Shown one piece after another: positions 1-12,674 of a DNA stretch of 64,000 bases; position 1 is the first letter of the stretch; every line of letters begins with the position of its first letter. The notes under the pieces were generated by a model, which saw only the letters and a list, made by a program, of their open reading frames with translations, was not told the origin of the DNA and did not search any database. The translations under genes were made by a program, and so were the position numbers. The stretch is from Oxytricha trifallax. Taxonomy: Eukaryota; Ciliophora; Spirotrichea; Sporadotrichida; Oxytrichidae. The stretch is from NCBI GenBank assembly GCA_000711775.1, contig ARYC01000571.1, positions 1-64,000 on the forward strand. The letters are read 5' to 3'.

Positions 1-290
1 AAAAGCATCCTTTCATCTCAAGTAAGCTTAGTCTTCTAACTTTATAGAAAAACGTGGTATTGCTATATACTTGATGAAAGAGGCAGCAAATTAAAAAGAG
101 AGAGAAAGTCTCAAGTAAAACATGAATTGAGTAAGAGGCTCTTCAAAGATTTATAAAAGCCAGAAGAGATGAACATAGATGCAGGAGCTGGCACTAAGAG
201 AAGAAACATAGGCCCAAGCAAGCCTTAAGAGGAAGAAAAGAAAGAGAAGCCAAATCCCTTTACTGGCAAATTTAATATGAGAACTTATTC
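1..290 (+). pseudogene. TBE 22-kDa-type protein, C-terminal part (E1)
   Basis: Read with TAA/TAG as Gln, the first bases encode KHPFIS, matching the KHPYFSS of the E2 copy. A short intron (GTAAGC..TATAG, about 22-46) follows, then a basic tail containing MNIDAGAGTKRRN and a KP/E-rich end (about 170-290). The two parts of the tail lie in different frames, so at least one small indel is likely and the copy is decayed. The function of the TBE 22-kDa protein is unknown. The 3' end converges on the transposase gene on the other strand. Confidence 0.65.
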
Positions 291-299
291 ATTCATTTA

Positions 300-1336
300 A
301 ATCTAAAACTTATTTATAAACACAAAATCTCCCTTCTCTTGCGCATACTTTAGCTTTCTCATCGCTGACTCTCTTAGCAGCACTCTTAATAAAATCGACT
401 GTATCTACTTTAAATCATGCATCAGATGGTAGAGCAGCAATTTCTTATAATGACCTTTCAATAACCCCCAATACAATTCAATTCCATTGAACTAAGGCCT
501 ATAAGGAACATTAAATACAGGTGTTATATTAAGCCTTTCATATTCCTTCCTTGAGTCTTTAGTTTTATGAACTGACAAGTTATCAACGAATAGAATAATT
601 TCTTAGTTAGCGTACTTATCTCTGAGTTATTGCAAGAATTTAATATATTATTCAGTCTTTATAGAACGAGGGTGAATAACATAAGTCTCGAGGCCACTAT
701 CTTCACTTATTCCACCAAGTATTGCATGAGTTTAAACCTTAACTCTTTAATCATATACTTCAATGTTGCTGTACCTCTTATACCAAGACCTAGATATGAG
801 GTATTAAAGGTGAATACTGCCTCATCAGCGTGTATGAACTTTATATTATGCTCTTAAGACCTTTGCATTTAATCGAATATATAATTTAAATTATCCTTAT
901 AAAATGGAACATTAAAGTCAATCACTCTCTTAATGCGATTGACTGTCTTGTAAGATATTCCATTCTTTTTATATATGTTCGCTATAGATTAAGCAGAGAT
1001 GTGAAGCTCAGGAAATTGGCGATGAAACATCACAGCCCTCTAGGCTAGAGAGAAATGAGCCCAGTATTTAAGAGTCTTATCATTAATAAGATATTCAATA
1101 TGATGCTGCTAAAATTTTAAGGGTCTCTTAGGCTTAGAATTAAGATGCTATCTCTTTAAATTCAATGCTAATAGACAGTGAGACCTCACAGTTGCTGGAG
1201 ATTTATGGAGTAGCCTTGCTATAGACGTATAATTCAGAACAGGCTTGAGTTATTCACTATATTCATCACATCCATATCGCAACTTAAACAATAAATCTAT
1301 ATACTCACTGTCATAAACTGAACCCAAACCTCGCAT
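300..1336 (-). pseudogene. TBE 42-kDa DDE transposase (IS630/Tc1-like), E1
   Basis: The reverse strand starts at MRGLGSVYDSEY (ATG at 1336) and runs through an N-terminal helix-turn-helix-like region (NYTSIARLLHKSPATVRSHC) into a DDE catalytic core. The first Asp is in FIHADEAVFTF, the second in ILFVDNLSVHKT and the Glu in NGIELYW. This is the Tc1/mariner-IS630 arrangement known for TBE transposases, which are implicated in DNA elimination in Oxytricha. The first and second catalytic blocks are in different frames, with a one-base slip shortly after the first Asp (about 735-760). This copy therefore cannot make the full enzyme unless the slip is an assembly error. Confidence 0.82.
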
Positions 1337-1356
1337 ATACTCACTTAAAATACTAA

Positions 1357-1474
1357 TATTTAAACATTAAACCCCTACATAAACCCTATTAAAACCCTAA
1401 TAAAGTATGCCTTAATAGTCTACTTTTATCAATCAAAAACTCAATCAAACTACTGAAAGGGTTTTGGGGTTTTG
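1357..1474. repeat. TBE terminal inverted repeat (right end of E1)
   Basis: C-rich spaced repeats of the type AAACCCTATTAAAACCC lead into the terminal G4T4 tract. They correspond in layout to the 84-bp terminal repeats of E2, but this end is more diverged. Confidence 0.75.
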
Positions 1475-1514
1475 AATGCTAAAAGAATTATTAATTATCT
1501 GTTAAACATAATTT

Positions 1515-4500
1515 TTCTATACTGTGCTCCGAATGTACAAAAATATATAAACTTTTCAAAGAAAAGAACTGTAAGAGGTGCAAAAAGAGATTCAAGTATA
1601 ATTGAAATAAAATAATTAATTAAAAATATTATATTATGATAATACTTCTATAAAACTCAGTAATTTATAAATATTTAATAATACAATAAGATTTACTGGA
1701 GAGAAATTGATTGTAGTGTGCCTGATTTATGCAAAGGTTGTGAGAAAGAAAAGAAAGAATGTAAGAAGAAAGGCAAGAGATTTAATGAAAACATAGGGAT
1801 AAGAATAAAAGTAAATTATAATTATTTTATTATAAAAAAGTAAAATTAGCTACAAACAAATACTATATAATCTTAAAATTTAGCACATAAGAGACAATTT
1901 AATAAATAAAAATATATTATTATCACTTACAAGGATTCTAAATGTAAATTATATTTTTCTTTTAAGAATAAATAAAACAAACTAATTATAAGATTGTTAT
2001 AATTTAATCAACAATTTTCTAAAAATTAGTAGATATAAAACATATGATCTAAAATTTTAATAATTATTAAAATAAAAATAAAATTTTTTAATAAAAATTC
2101 ATAATTACACATCCTTAAAATGATATCGATTCAGATAACTATTAAGGAAAAAATAACTTTTTGAATTATAATGATAATGTAAATATTTTAACAAATTAAT
2201 TTAATCAATTATAATAAATATATTTTTACACCTTCTATTATGGTTATCATCTTAGTGATCCACAAAATATGAATTTTAAGAGTAGCAAATCGAGAAAAAA
2301 AAAATTATAAATTAATTACATTTTATAAAATATATTTATTTGCCAAATGTATCATTAAATGCTTAGGTGTGTACGAAGATGAGGATGAGGATGAAAATGA
2401 TAACGATGATGAAAAGTATGAAGGTTATGGGGATGATAAATAATTTACTATATTATCTTATTTATTAAAATATAACTGCTTCTATTTTCATTTATTTTGA
2501 ATATTTTTTAAATACAGTACGTTTAGTTTTAGTATTATTTTGATGATGAAGATGTAGAATTTGAAAGAGAAGAAGAACATAAATCTGAAGAGAACCATTA
2601 CAACGAAAATAAAAAAAATATATATATATATAAAGGAAATTTTTTAATTAATATTTAATTATTGATTAATTTATTGTTTTGAAGAGAATTAAGAATTTTA
2701 TAATAAGTAATCACCTTGGTATTCAAAAATGAATATGTAGTTAAATGATTGTTCTTATTTATTTTTAAATATTAATAATCAATGAAAGTTTTATTTAATC
2801 GTAAAGTAGCTTTAGTTTTACGATAGAATTCAATTTAGTTTAAAGTCAAAGTTTAAGTGGATAAAGAAGTAAAAAGAGTGTTAAATTAAAAATAATTGTA
2901 TTATCAAAATTTAGAAATGTTTTATCTAATTTTTGTAATTATGATATCTTTAATTTTAATTTTTTCTCTTAAATTATTTTTTCTTAAATAAGAAATGAAA
3001 CTCTATAAATATAATTAACTACATCTTAAATTTTATAATAAAGAATTTTTTTTTAATTTTATTCTATAAGTACCTTTAATAAGCGTAAGTTTTCCTTGAA
3101 TTTTGCTTATCTCTATCTTAATATTCTAACGAAAATGAACATGGCTACTATGAAGACTATTTTTATCATTTATATATATATTGATATTAATAACATGATA
3201 ATTATGTAACTATTATGATGAGGAAGATTACTCAGGAAGTACTAAAGGAAAAGAAGAGGATATTTATCACTAAAAGCATAGGAAAAACTCTAAAAACCTT
3301 CATTATAATCAAATTTTAATAATTCAAATATATTTATAATTAATAGTAAAATTAAAATAAAATAATTCTATTATCAAACTTTTAAATAATTCAAGATATA
3401 TTTAATTAATCAACAATCTAGACTTGAATTATATATTTTTAATTTTTAAACCTTATGCTAATTATTTTTATCAAATTCAATGTTAATTTTTATAGATTTC
3501 TATAAATTTTTTATATATTCCCTTATATTAACTTTAAATTATAAATTTATTTGCATTCTTCCCTTTAGATTATATTTAGTAATATTTTAATTATTAATAA
3601 TCACTAAGAAAAATAGGGTAGCTCCTCATAGGTTGATAGATAAAAATTAGTAGGACTGTCGTAACAAGAGTCATTGTCAAAATTATTTTTTATAAATCAC
3701 TTTTGTTTCTTTATTAATTCAGCTTTATAATTATTTTTTATTTTATCTGATATTTAATTAATGTGTTCATTTCTCTTAAAAACATCAAAATATCTAAAAA
3801 AAATTGAAAATTTAAACCTAAGTCTTCTTTTAATTTATAAATTGAACGAAAAATTAATAAAAAATTTAATAATGAGCTATTAATGATTTATCGAATTATA
3901 TGATTTATCAAACAGCTAGAAAATTAATGAAGTTTTTAATTATTTTATAGATAAAAGTTTCTCTTTTTAAAAATATATATCTTCAATAACAAAAATCTCT
4001 ATCTTCGCCAAATTTTCAAAATTTGGCGAGCTAATTCTAATATATTATATATCTTTATAGAAAAATTGCAAATTTAATCTAAGATTTTTAAAGTTTATAA
4101 ATTTTACATCTTCTCTTCATTTATGATAAAAATGATGATAATCTATCATTAATATAAAAAATTAACAATCACATATTCATTCATAAATAATAAAGCTTAA
4201 TATAAAAAGAGTAGATTGAACTTTCATATATCATAACAAATATCATAAAACATTATTATATTTAAAGTCTTATTCACTAAGAATTTTACATACAAATTAG
4301 TTTTATAATTTCATGATTTTTATAATGAAGAAAGAGTCAAAACAACCATTCGATTATATACCGAGGAGAAATACTTTTAAAAATAGAAAAACGTAAAATA
4401 TTTCTTAGAAAATTATTTAAAATATCAATATAAATGCTTAAAAAGAACATGAAGAAGCTTATAGTTCAGATTTTAGCAGTAAAAATACAAGCAGAAGCGA

Positions 4501-4955
4501 TAACACATTATAGAATTATGAAACGAAAGAAAAAGCTACTAATGACTCAGGACTTACAAATCTTTTGAAATAGGTTTTTTAAAAAAATCTATAGTTAAAA
4601 TATCAAAATATTTTAGTTTGTTTCTAAATTTTTAATTATACTAGAACTTTTTATTTTTTTATTTTATTCAAGTATTTTTAACTAAAGCCATGCCAGAATC
4701 CAGAAAGGTACTAGTATTTTATTTTTGTAGTATAAATTTAAATTTTCATCTATAAATATATATCTTTCAATAAATGATTAAGCTATTTCATTTATATGTT
4801 ACAATTAATTTTCTGTTCTGTTTATTGTGAAGTATTAAAATGTAAACATTCCAATTAATATGAAAGTTAATTTATTTTAGATTGAGTAGGGAATTTAAAA
4901 TGGTGGATTATCAGCAGATGCTTTATAAGCCCTAATCAATAAAAGCAAGTTGTGA
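1515..4955 (+). CDS. Germline MDSs for the C-terminal part of a VWA/alpha-kinase paralog (locus 0)
   Basis: Short coding blocks are separated by AT-rich IESs, all on + and in linear order. Block about 1515-1602 reads LCSECTKIYKLFKEK with two CxxC pairs. Block 1690-1805 reads YWREIDCSVPDLCKGC. Blocks 2340-2445, 2515-2620, 3120-3160 and 3205-3290 are strongly acidic (EDEDEDENDND; YYDEEDYSGS). Block 4325-4390 contains ESKQPFDY, and 4440-4575 is Ser/Glu/Lys-rich. Block 4880-4955 ends NGGLSADALQALINKSKL before TGA.

The YWxxI..PxxCxxC block matches YWEGIKDAKPGQCQSC at 39180 in the better preserved copy, and NGGLSADAL matches NGKLTAEEL in its tail. That is why I place it in this family. The kinase part would lie upstream, beyond transposon E1. 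Block edges are approximate. Confidence 0.6.
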
Positions 4956-5079
4956 GAGAATGATTAAAAATCATTAGATTCTAAACAATGAATAAAAACA
5001 CTAGAAATTATAAAGGAAAAAAAAGTAAAAGTGCCATTATTACATAATTAGATTTAAATATTAATTTTTAATTATAAAC

Positions 5080-5640
5080 CGAATTATTATTCAAATATGG
5101 CAAACGTTACATGGAATTGTTCCACTTTTAGACATCAGTTTTTCATCTTATACTCAATGACTAAAAACAATAACCAGTATCTATACGTGCAATACAACAA
5201 CTGCTAACACCTCCTTCAACATCAATAACAGTAATAACACTAACCTCTAAACCCTATGAGGGTAAGGAACATCAACTTAATACATCAGAAAAATTCTAAC
5301 TGCCACAAAGTTGGTGTAGCTGTAGTTCAAAGTAGAAGTAGAAATTACCTTAAGTTTGTGTTTTATCAATATCAAAATACGGCAAAATAAGATAAAATAA
5401 ATACATTTTGTGCAGTATATAAAATATTAAAATATTCATTTCTATTAAATTCGTAATAATTAATACTTTAAGTAATATAATATAAATATATTTTAAGATT
5501 TGAAGCAGGCATTGAATTTTAATCCAAATATTTAAAAAAGAATCTATATGATTATCAAATTAAAGATTCAGAATGAAAACAATAGAACAATCTAATAAGA
5601 AGCTTAACACTTAATGATTAAATAAACCACTATCTATTAC
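5080..5640 (+). CDS. Unrecognised coding blocks (possible MDSs)
   Basis: Two stretches stay open when TAA/TAG are read as Gln. About 5095-5345 has a non-AT-biased composition (LLTPPSTSITVITLTSKPY, then SWCSCSS) but can be read in more than one frame. About 5500-5640 contains QALNFNPNIQKRIY. I do not recognise either. They follow the stop of the locus-0 gene and may belong to a small downstream gene. Support is compositional only. Confidence 0.3.
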
Positions 5641-5649
5641 ATGCTTTTA

Positions 5650-6480
5650 ATTAACAACCCTAACTTAATCATTATAGAGTTAATAATTGAATTTATAATG
5701 AAAATTTCTTTGTATTTTAAGTCATAAGAAATAACAGTATTATATTTTTTGCTTAAATTATTTGAAATATTTTGTTTTTTCTCCTGCTAATCCAAAAATA
5801 TTTTATTAATTAATGATCATACATAATCCTTTGAGATTAGATTTTTCTAAATTAGAATCTATATTAAAATATATGAGTATATTTTATCTTCTATTCTTTT
5901 GATATAAACATTGTTTATAGTAATATAATTATTAATATTTATAATTCAATATTTCCTTAAGAATATAGCAAAAATTAATTTGTAATCTAAAGATTTATTT
6001 TATTCACTTAATTTTAGTAAATAAAAGATTTTACAATTAAATTTTAATAATAATATTTAAATAATTGACAATTACTTTCATATGAACTATATTTGATAAA
6101 ATAAAATTATTTTATTTAGTAAATAAGGTAAGTTGTGCCAAATATAAAATTCATCAACTGGAAAATACTTAAAACAATTGAAAAAAAATATATATTAATA
6201 AATTAATAGTTTATTTATTTGCAATACTTTATATTTATTTTAAAAAAGTGATTAATTGTAATTAGTATAAAAATTTTTTTTAATCAAAAAAATAAATATG
6301 TAATTAAATTTGTAATTGTATTTTATTTTTCAAATTGATAAAATTTGTAGTATTAACTAATTCAAAAAATAAAATTTGTTGCAATGAGCTATTATAACGT
6401 ATATATAAATTCAATATTTAAACACATTATATATTGATGATTTAAAAAGAATAGAAATTATTATTTATTTTTATATAATT
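5650..6480. other. AT-rich spacer with a segmentally repeated block
   Basis: No coding sequence recognised. The part from about 6080 to 6440, including the motif GCAATGAGCTATTATAACG, recurs in similar form at about 21960-22050, 23420-23830 and 44800-44900. This supports the view that the spacers of this gene array are related by duplication. Confidence 0.5.
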
Positions 6481-6567
6481 AAAACCCCATATATCATATA
6501 AGAAGTGAGGATTAGAGTTAAGAACAATTAAATTAAAATAATTTATTTTATTGACGTGCTTTATAAA

Positions 6568-7068
6568 ATAGCTAAAATAGATTTATATCAATAATTTAAT
6601 ATGATTAAACAAGATTTCACATTTTATTAGTTATATTAATTTATTAATATTTCAAGGTATTATCCCTCATTTAAGCTGTTCTACAGCAGAGTAACTTAAT
6701 TATATTAATTGTCAAAATAATTAATAATAAAATGATTAAAACTTAAATAAGAGAGAGGAATAATTTTAAAGAGTTGCAATATCAAGCAACAAGACTAAAC
6801 AATTTCAGTTTTTATATCTTCTTAATAATAATATATAAATATCATTTAAATTTCTCTATTATTTTTTTATTAGACTATATTTCATATTTATTCATAGCAT
6901 TTAAAATTAAATATTTTGACAAAAAAATATAACTAAGGTACTCTACTGTATATCAGAATAATTGAGGTAGAGTACCTTTAAATATAAATAAATTAATGTA
7001 AATAATATTAAATGTGAAATCAAGTTTAATTATATTAATTCACTCAAATATATCTATCTTAACTGAAT
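6568..7068. mobile_element. Hairpin TIR element, family P2 (diverged copy)
   Basis: The ends resemble GCTAAAATAG in inverted orientation. The element contains an eroded hairpin at about 6655-6695 and a clearer one at 6935-6975 built on GGTACTCTAC / GTAGAGTACC. It is shorter and more diverged than the copies at 7365-7920 and 51201-51752. Confidence 0.5.
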
Positions 7069-7364
7069 GTTCGGGCTAATTTTCAAATATATTCACTCAT
7101 TCAAAAATCAGTTAAAATTCATAGTGTGCTTAATTCAGTTTTACAAGAGAATGTATATAAATGATTATAAATATAAATTCTAAGCAGCAATAATAATATA
7201 TCAATTAAAATATGATGAGCTGAATAATTAAATTTAAAACATGATAAGTTTAAAAATAAGATATCTAAGTAAAATAATAATATAATTTAAGTTAAATATA
7301 TAATAAATCTTTCATTATTTATAATTATAAATTATTACTAATGTATAATAAGTTTGATTAAGGA

Positions 7365-7920
7365 ATTAGCTAAAATAGCATAATTATAGGTAAATTAATT
7401 AATCTAATCAACTTTGCACATGTTTGAATTTAATATTAAAATAAATATATATTTTTAGGTACTCTACCGCAGATTTTTATGCATAAACCTGTTTTGCGGT
7501 AGAGTACCCTAATTATATTAATTAAATAAAATAAATAAAGTTAAATACAGCATTATTTTTTACAGAAAATGCATGAAATATATATTTAATAAATTTTATA
7601 ATTAATATTAGGATATTGTTACTTTTTAAGGCAACTTTACTTAAAGATTGAATCTATTTAAAGCTATAATTTTAATTTATAATTCCTTTTTTTATTTATT
7701 CTTAATTATATATTACTATTTCTACAAGCTGCATTTTACTTTTAACTATAGCATTTAAATTTAAATTATTTTTTAATTAATATAATTAAGATACTCTACC
7801 GCAAAACAACCTAAATGCGGTAGAGTACCTAAAAATATAAATAAATCAATATAAATTAAGAGAAATGTACAAAGTTGATTATTCATATTAATTTACTCAA
7901 ATATATCTATTTTAGCTAAA
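7365..7920. mobile_element. Hairpin TIR element, family P2
   Basis: About 556 bp with roughly 150-bp inverted arms beginning ATTAGCTAAAATAG. Each arm carries a hairpin (7459-7508 and 7789-7830) with stem GGTACTCTACCGCA / TGCGGTAGAGTACC. No open reading frame was recognised between the arms. The same design and near-equal length occur at 51201-51752, so this is a dispersed non-autonomous family. Confidence 0.75.
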
Positions 7921-8941
7921 TCAAAAAATTCTATTTAGAATTATGCTAAGTCTATATAGATTTATATTAAGTTTATTTAAAAATTTTATGATTCATGATT
8001 TAATTATAAGGATAAATTATTATCTACAAATTAGCCATTATAGGGATTATTTAGAAAATTGTTCTATCGTTTTTTTACTTTGTTTAAATCTAAATAGAAT
8101 TATAGCAAAATTTAAAAAGAAACTCAAGATTCATAATATAAATGATGACTTATGTTGAATCTTTGTATTCTATTTTGAATTAAACATTTTAAGTAATTAC
8201 ACCTATATTTATATTTTGGTCTTTAAGCATTAGCTAATCATATATAAGTAAAGTTAAAATAATTGTGTTAAACTTAAAAGATGGAAATGAATCGCCAAAA
8301 TTTGAAATGTTGGCGATAAAGGTCAAATATTATTATAATTCTCTTAAAAACATCAACATAAATTTCAACTGCAATATGAAGCAATGATTGCTAAATTATT
8401 TTTCATAATAAAATAATCCAATAAAATTCAACTTAGTCTAATAATATTTAATTTCAGCCAATAATAATGATTTATTTTATCTAATTTCTTAGCTCAAATC
8501 TTCTCTTCATTATTGATAAATGGGTTTTACTATTGTTGATTTAAATAAATTAAATTTAAAATACCTTGACTTAATATTCTATAAAATTTGAAAATGTATC
8601 GTTTTTTTCATTTAATTTTTTATGGCAAATATCTTTGAAATTATAATTAATTTGATTAATACCATATAAAAAATTAGAAATTATAAATTAAATTTAAATT
8701 TGTAATTTAGCAATATAATTCATAAATACCTCCACAAAAATACAAGAAAGGTAATCTAATAACACAATTTTTTCCTGTAATATTATTCTTTCTATTATTT
8801 ACAAGATTATATGAAATTAAGATATAATAAATGTTAAAAAGTTTTAAATTTAATAAATAATACAATGAAAAAAATTGAAAAATTTGTATTATACGTTATG
8901 AAATTTGATGAATTTGAAAAACTTCTTAACATATAAAATTT

Positions 8942-9027
8942 GGGGGTTTACTGAGGTGCCTCCAGCACCGTCAGGGCCTCCCACTTACGTCATGAGCCGC
9001 GAGAAACATCAAGACCTCCCAAAAATT
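8942..9027. repeat. GC-rich repeat cluster (CTGACGGTGCTGGGAGGC type)
   Basis: Units of about 20 bp, here reading GCACCGTCAGGGCCTCCCAC on +. They are versions of the units at 11094-11198 and 16497-16706, in the opposite orientation to the main unit there. Confidence 0.7.
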
Positions 9028-11093
9028 AAAATCATAAAGATAATAATTTCTATTTATGTAATTAAACTTTAGTTTAATACAAATTATACTAAAAGTTTTA
9101 ATGCAATTTTCTTAATTATTACAAACTTAAAAGGACACTAATATATTCTTATTCTAATTTATCAAATTTTTTTATATAAAAAATCGGTTTTATTGATAAA
9201 TTATTCCAATTTGATAGAATGATACCTAATTTCATTAAGTATCATCAATATTGAGAACAGTGGTAATAAACTTAATTACTGTATCGTTGATAAAATAATT
9301 AGAATTCTAAAATTCTTTTTTAATTTTGATCCTTATATATAATGTTATTTTTTAAGCTGTACTATTATTGATAAAATATAAAAGAATTAGAAAATGTAAA
9401 TTTAGAAATAAATAAAACTGCCAGAAAATAGAATATATAAATTAGTTTACGATTACATAAACTATTATAAGTAATAATGGAGCATTTTTTGAAAAAAAAT
9501 ATAGTAAAACTCATAGTAATAAATTATAAGCCATCTTAATATTTTTATAAATATTAATTTCCTAATTTGATTGTTATTCAGCACACTACTGTATAAGTTC
9601 TTGATTTAATACATTAAATTTTTGTTTGAAAATGTACGTTATTTGAGTAAGAATATAGGAAATTTAGCTCGCGCAATTTAAGGTACATAAATCTAAAAAT
9701 AACTATAAATTTAAGTAATTTTCAGATGTAAAGCACGTCATTAACGTAACTAAGACTTTGAATATAGAATTTAATAAAATGACATACTTACTTGAAGTTT
9801 ATTTTATAATAAATGTTAAGTTATGAAGAGAGATTCTACTTCTTTCATTATTTTTTAAAAGACATTTTAATTATAATTAGAGATTTTATAAATATTTGAC
9901 GTTAATCTATTACTTATTACAATTCTTGATTTTTAAACATATATTATCGATACTATTTTTAAACTATGAAATTTATTATTTATTTGCTTAACTATAAAAA
10001 TTACACATAGAAATTGCTTGTTCGTATTTTCAATTTTAATAAAAAAATTTAACATAGAATATTTAATTATTTTCCTTTGACTAGTAATTATAAATTTAAA
10101 TTATATATCGTAATATGTTAATTTAAGCATAAATTTGATGTTTAATTATTTTAAAATTGAAAAAAATTAAATACCCAACTATTTACTAAATAATTGGCTG
10201 TAATCACTCAAAAACCTCTATATTTAATGAAGATTTTTATTTCTTTTAGACATCTTCAACAAGAGCAATATTAATCATTAATTAACACTCTAATTTTATA
10301 AATTTATGATACTTAAATTAAGTATATGCGTAAATTATTTCAGGTAGTTGAAATATGGGTTTTTTGTTTGTACTATTTTAAAAATGATTATTAAAGATTA
10401 AGATAACTAACTATGGTGAAAAATATACCATAATCAATATATATATTTGTTTAATAATTTTAATTGAAAGTTTTTTTGTGGTTACGATTCCAAGTGAAAC
10501 AGTTGTAGAAATGATTGATTACAATTTTTTAATTAATTTATATAATACTTTAAACTATTGAAAAGGAGAAATTCATAATGCTGTCTATCAAAGTTCTTAA
10601 AATATTAAAAATATTTGAGTAGGTATTCCTAAATATATTACCATTAAATTAAGTTTAAATACATCTATCTATTTAAAAAATATATATTTGTTTTATTTAA
10701 TTCTATAATATATTGCTTGAGTCATTATAGTTAAAAAGTTATATCATCATTTATTTAGCAGTATTATTTGCATATTTATTCATCAATATTAGAGGTTATT
10801 CATTATAAAACAAGGCAATAAATTAAAAAAAAGATTTTATTAACTCGAAATTGTTTTCCAAAATATTATGAAAAAGTTATTTATTCTCCTTTATAACACC
10901 TGAATGTTACCCCATTTCCTAAAAGAGTCTGAAATAATTCAACCTGAATCAATAAATCAATAAAAATAGAAAAACTTCTAGCTATGCACTATTGTTATTT
11001 TTCTTTATTATTCGTTTGGTATTGGAAATTCACCCAAATTTTATGCAAATAAAAATTTTCTATCGAATTATCATTTTTTATTGATAAAAAATG

Positions 11094-11198
11094 TGGAGGG
11101 TCCTGACGGTGCTGGGAGTCACTGACGTTTTTGGGAGGCCTTGAAGTTGGTGGGAAGCCAAGACAGTGCTGGGAGGCACGGCAGTCAACAGCCATAAT
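11094..11198. repeat. GC-rich repeat cluster (CTGACGGTGCTGGGAGGC type)
   Basis: Tandem diverged units of about 20-24 bp (CTGACGGTGCTGGGAG, TGACGTTTTTGGGAGGC, GACAGTGCTGGGAGGC) ending in CACGGCAGTCAACA. GC content is far above the surroundings. Confidence 0.75.
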
Positions 11199-11522
11199 AA
11201 GATTATTTATTTAAAAAATTTAAATTAACAAATCTTATTTATTAACTATTTATTTATAAATAAAATTATATTACAATCGCTAAAGCTTTATTTTACTTCA
11301 TATTCTCTTATTTACATAAATGAATAATCATTTAAATATCAGAAATTTAATAATCTAATATTACTTTTATATTATAGAATGAATGAAATGGAGGAAATAA
11401 AAAGGTAGAAATTTCTTTAAAATATTATAAATTCTATCTTTAAATAATTATTATATTTAAGAATTAAAAATGATTTGGTAATTTAATTATTACCGCTAAT
11501 TTGAGATTTATTTTAAATGAAA

Positions 11523-11883
11523 TTTGGAGGAAGTTTCCTGCCCCCAAAATTAATTTTTTATTGTTTAGCAATAAATAATAGAAATAAATAAATTTGAATT
11601 TCAATTACCATGACCATGTACTAAACAACTTTTTTTAAATATATAATCTATAAGGTACATAATTATTCTTTATCAAATTATATATTATAAATATAGCTAA
11701 AATAATAGTTTTTATTTAATAATTAATGTGATTTTCATTAAAATGTAAATTCATTATCAAAGTAGTAAAGATATTTGAAGCTTAATTAAAAATAACTATA
11801 TCATAATTGATGGTAAAAGGTTCTTTGAAAATTATAAAATTTACATATTTTTATGTATGGGGCAGGAAAATTCCCCCCAGAAA
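11523..11883. mobile_element. Candidate short TIR element with GGGGGAA..TTCCTGCCCC tips
   Basis: TTTGGAGGAAGTTTCCTGCCCC at the left and GGGGCAGGAAAATTCCCCCC at the right are inverted versions of each other around about 320 bp of AT-rich sequence. Similar tips at 45090 and 45770 may mark a second copy. No coding sequence. Confidence 0.45.
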
Positions 11884-12098
11884 TTTGTAATTATACAAAA
11901 ATATTTATTTATAAAATGATAAAACAAATCAAATAAATTATAATTTAAAATAATTACTTATACTTTAATTTTTGATTTCAAAAATTAATGAAAGATTATT
12001 GAGATATAATATGAAGTATATAGAATAATTTAATAATTTATTGAAATCTATCAGTTTGATAAATCTATGATGAAAATATAATCTCATTTTATGTAATA

Positions 12099-12513
12099 TT
12101 GTAAGAATACATTCGAAATTGGGAAAATATAATTAATTAAATTTATAATAAATCAAAATCGTGGCAGTTAAAGTTGTCCAATTTAAACGATCTTGGGCTC
12201 ATTCGATAGAGAATTCAAAATTAGCTGGACTTTACTATTGGCGGTACTATTTTATCGCATCCCTGGAGCGAGATAACTTCACTTTAATTAAACTCCTCTA
12301 AATTAATTAAATTATACCTTCACATTAAAGTGAAGTTATCTCGCTCCAGGGATGCGATAAAATAGTACCGCCAATAGTAAAGTCCAGCTAATTTTGAATT
12401 CTCTATCGAATGAGCCCAAGATCGTTTAAATTGGCCAACTTTAACTGCCACGATTTTGATTTATTATAAATTTAATTAATTATATTTTCCCAATTTCGAA
12501 TGTATTCCTACAA
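12099..12513. mobile_element. 415-bp palindromic TA element, family P1
   Basis: Two near-perfect inverted arms of about 190 bp around a spacer of some 30 bp. The outer ends are TTGTAAGAATAC and GTATTCCTACAA, flanked by TA on both sides. The arms share a core (GGCGGTAC, CATCCCTGGAGCGAGATAAC) with the copies at 25334 and 29368. No coding sequence. It lies just upstream of the first recognised VWA block of the 12.7-kb gene. Confidence 0.9.
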
Positions 12514-12674
12514 TACTATATTCTTTAGAAGTCAATTTACATGCTTATGTTTTACTTTCAATTATTAACATATATTAATATTCAAGTTTTTAATATGTTT
12601 ACAATTATTATTTTCACTAATTTTCCACATTGAATTAATTCATTCAATTATAAGTCTATGATAAAAAATTAATT

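Larger units (their letters stand above)
1..1474. mobile_element. TBE (telomere-bearing element) E1, right part
   Basis: This is the right-hand part of a Telomere-Bearing Element; its left part lies outside the window. It ends at 1474 in a G4T4G4T4G tract (starting about 1459) followed by AAT, which fits the known TBE target rule ANT. Inside are the tail of the 22-kDa-type gene on + and the 42-kDa-type transposase on -, the known TBE order. The same arrangement is found in the complete element at 30438-34737. It sits directly before the first coding block of a host gene, so it probably lies in or next to an IES of that gene. Confidence 0.88.
6482..8527. mobile_element. AAACCCC-ended TIR element (family P3) enlarged by nested insertions
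   Basis: The left end AAACCCCATATATC (6482) and right end GATAAATGGGTTT (about 8527) are imperfect inverted repeats whose similarity runs on for about 65 bp. TA lies on both outer sides. Relatives of about 250 bp lie at 23877-24122 and 31539-31798. This copy is about 2 kb because other elements sit inside it, including two copies of the GGTACTCTACCGC hairpin family. Confidence 0.55.
8550..11520. other. AT-rich spacer with a segmental repeat and GC-rich repeat clusters
   Basis: No gene recognised. The block 8580-8800, with AGCAATATAATTCATAAATACC, is repeated in similar form at 24190-24440 and, less closely, at 45780-45960, each before the next VWA gene. Two GC-rich repeat clusters (8942-9027, 11094-11198) stand out from the background. 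Confidence 0.5.

Noticed and set aside
3985-4035. Hairpin TCGCCAAATTTT..AAATTTGGCGA as a functional site
   Set aside because: A similar hairpin occurs at 8290-8325 in AT-rich spacer, but nothing else supports a role or an element boundary.
7459-7508. GGTACTCTACCGC hairpins as transcription terminators
   Set aside because: They occur in pairs inside TIR elements with no gene upstream; they belong to the mobile family.
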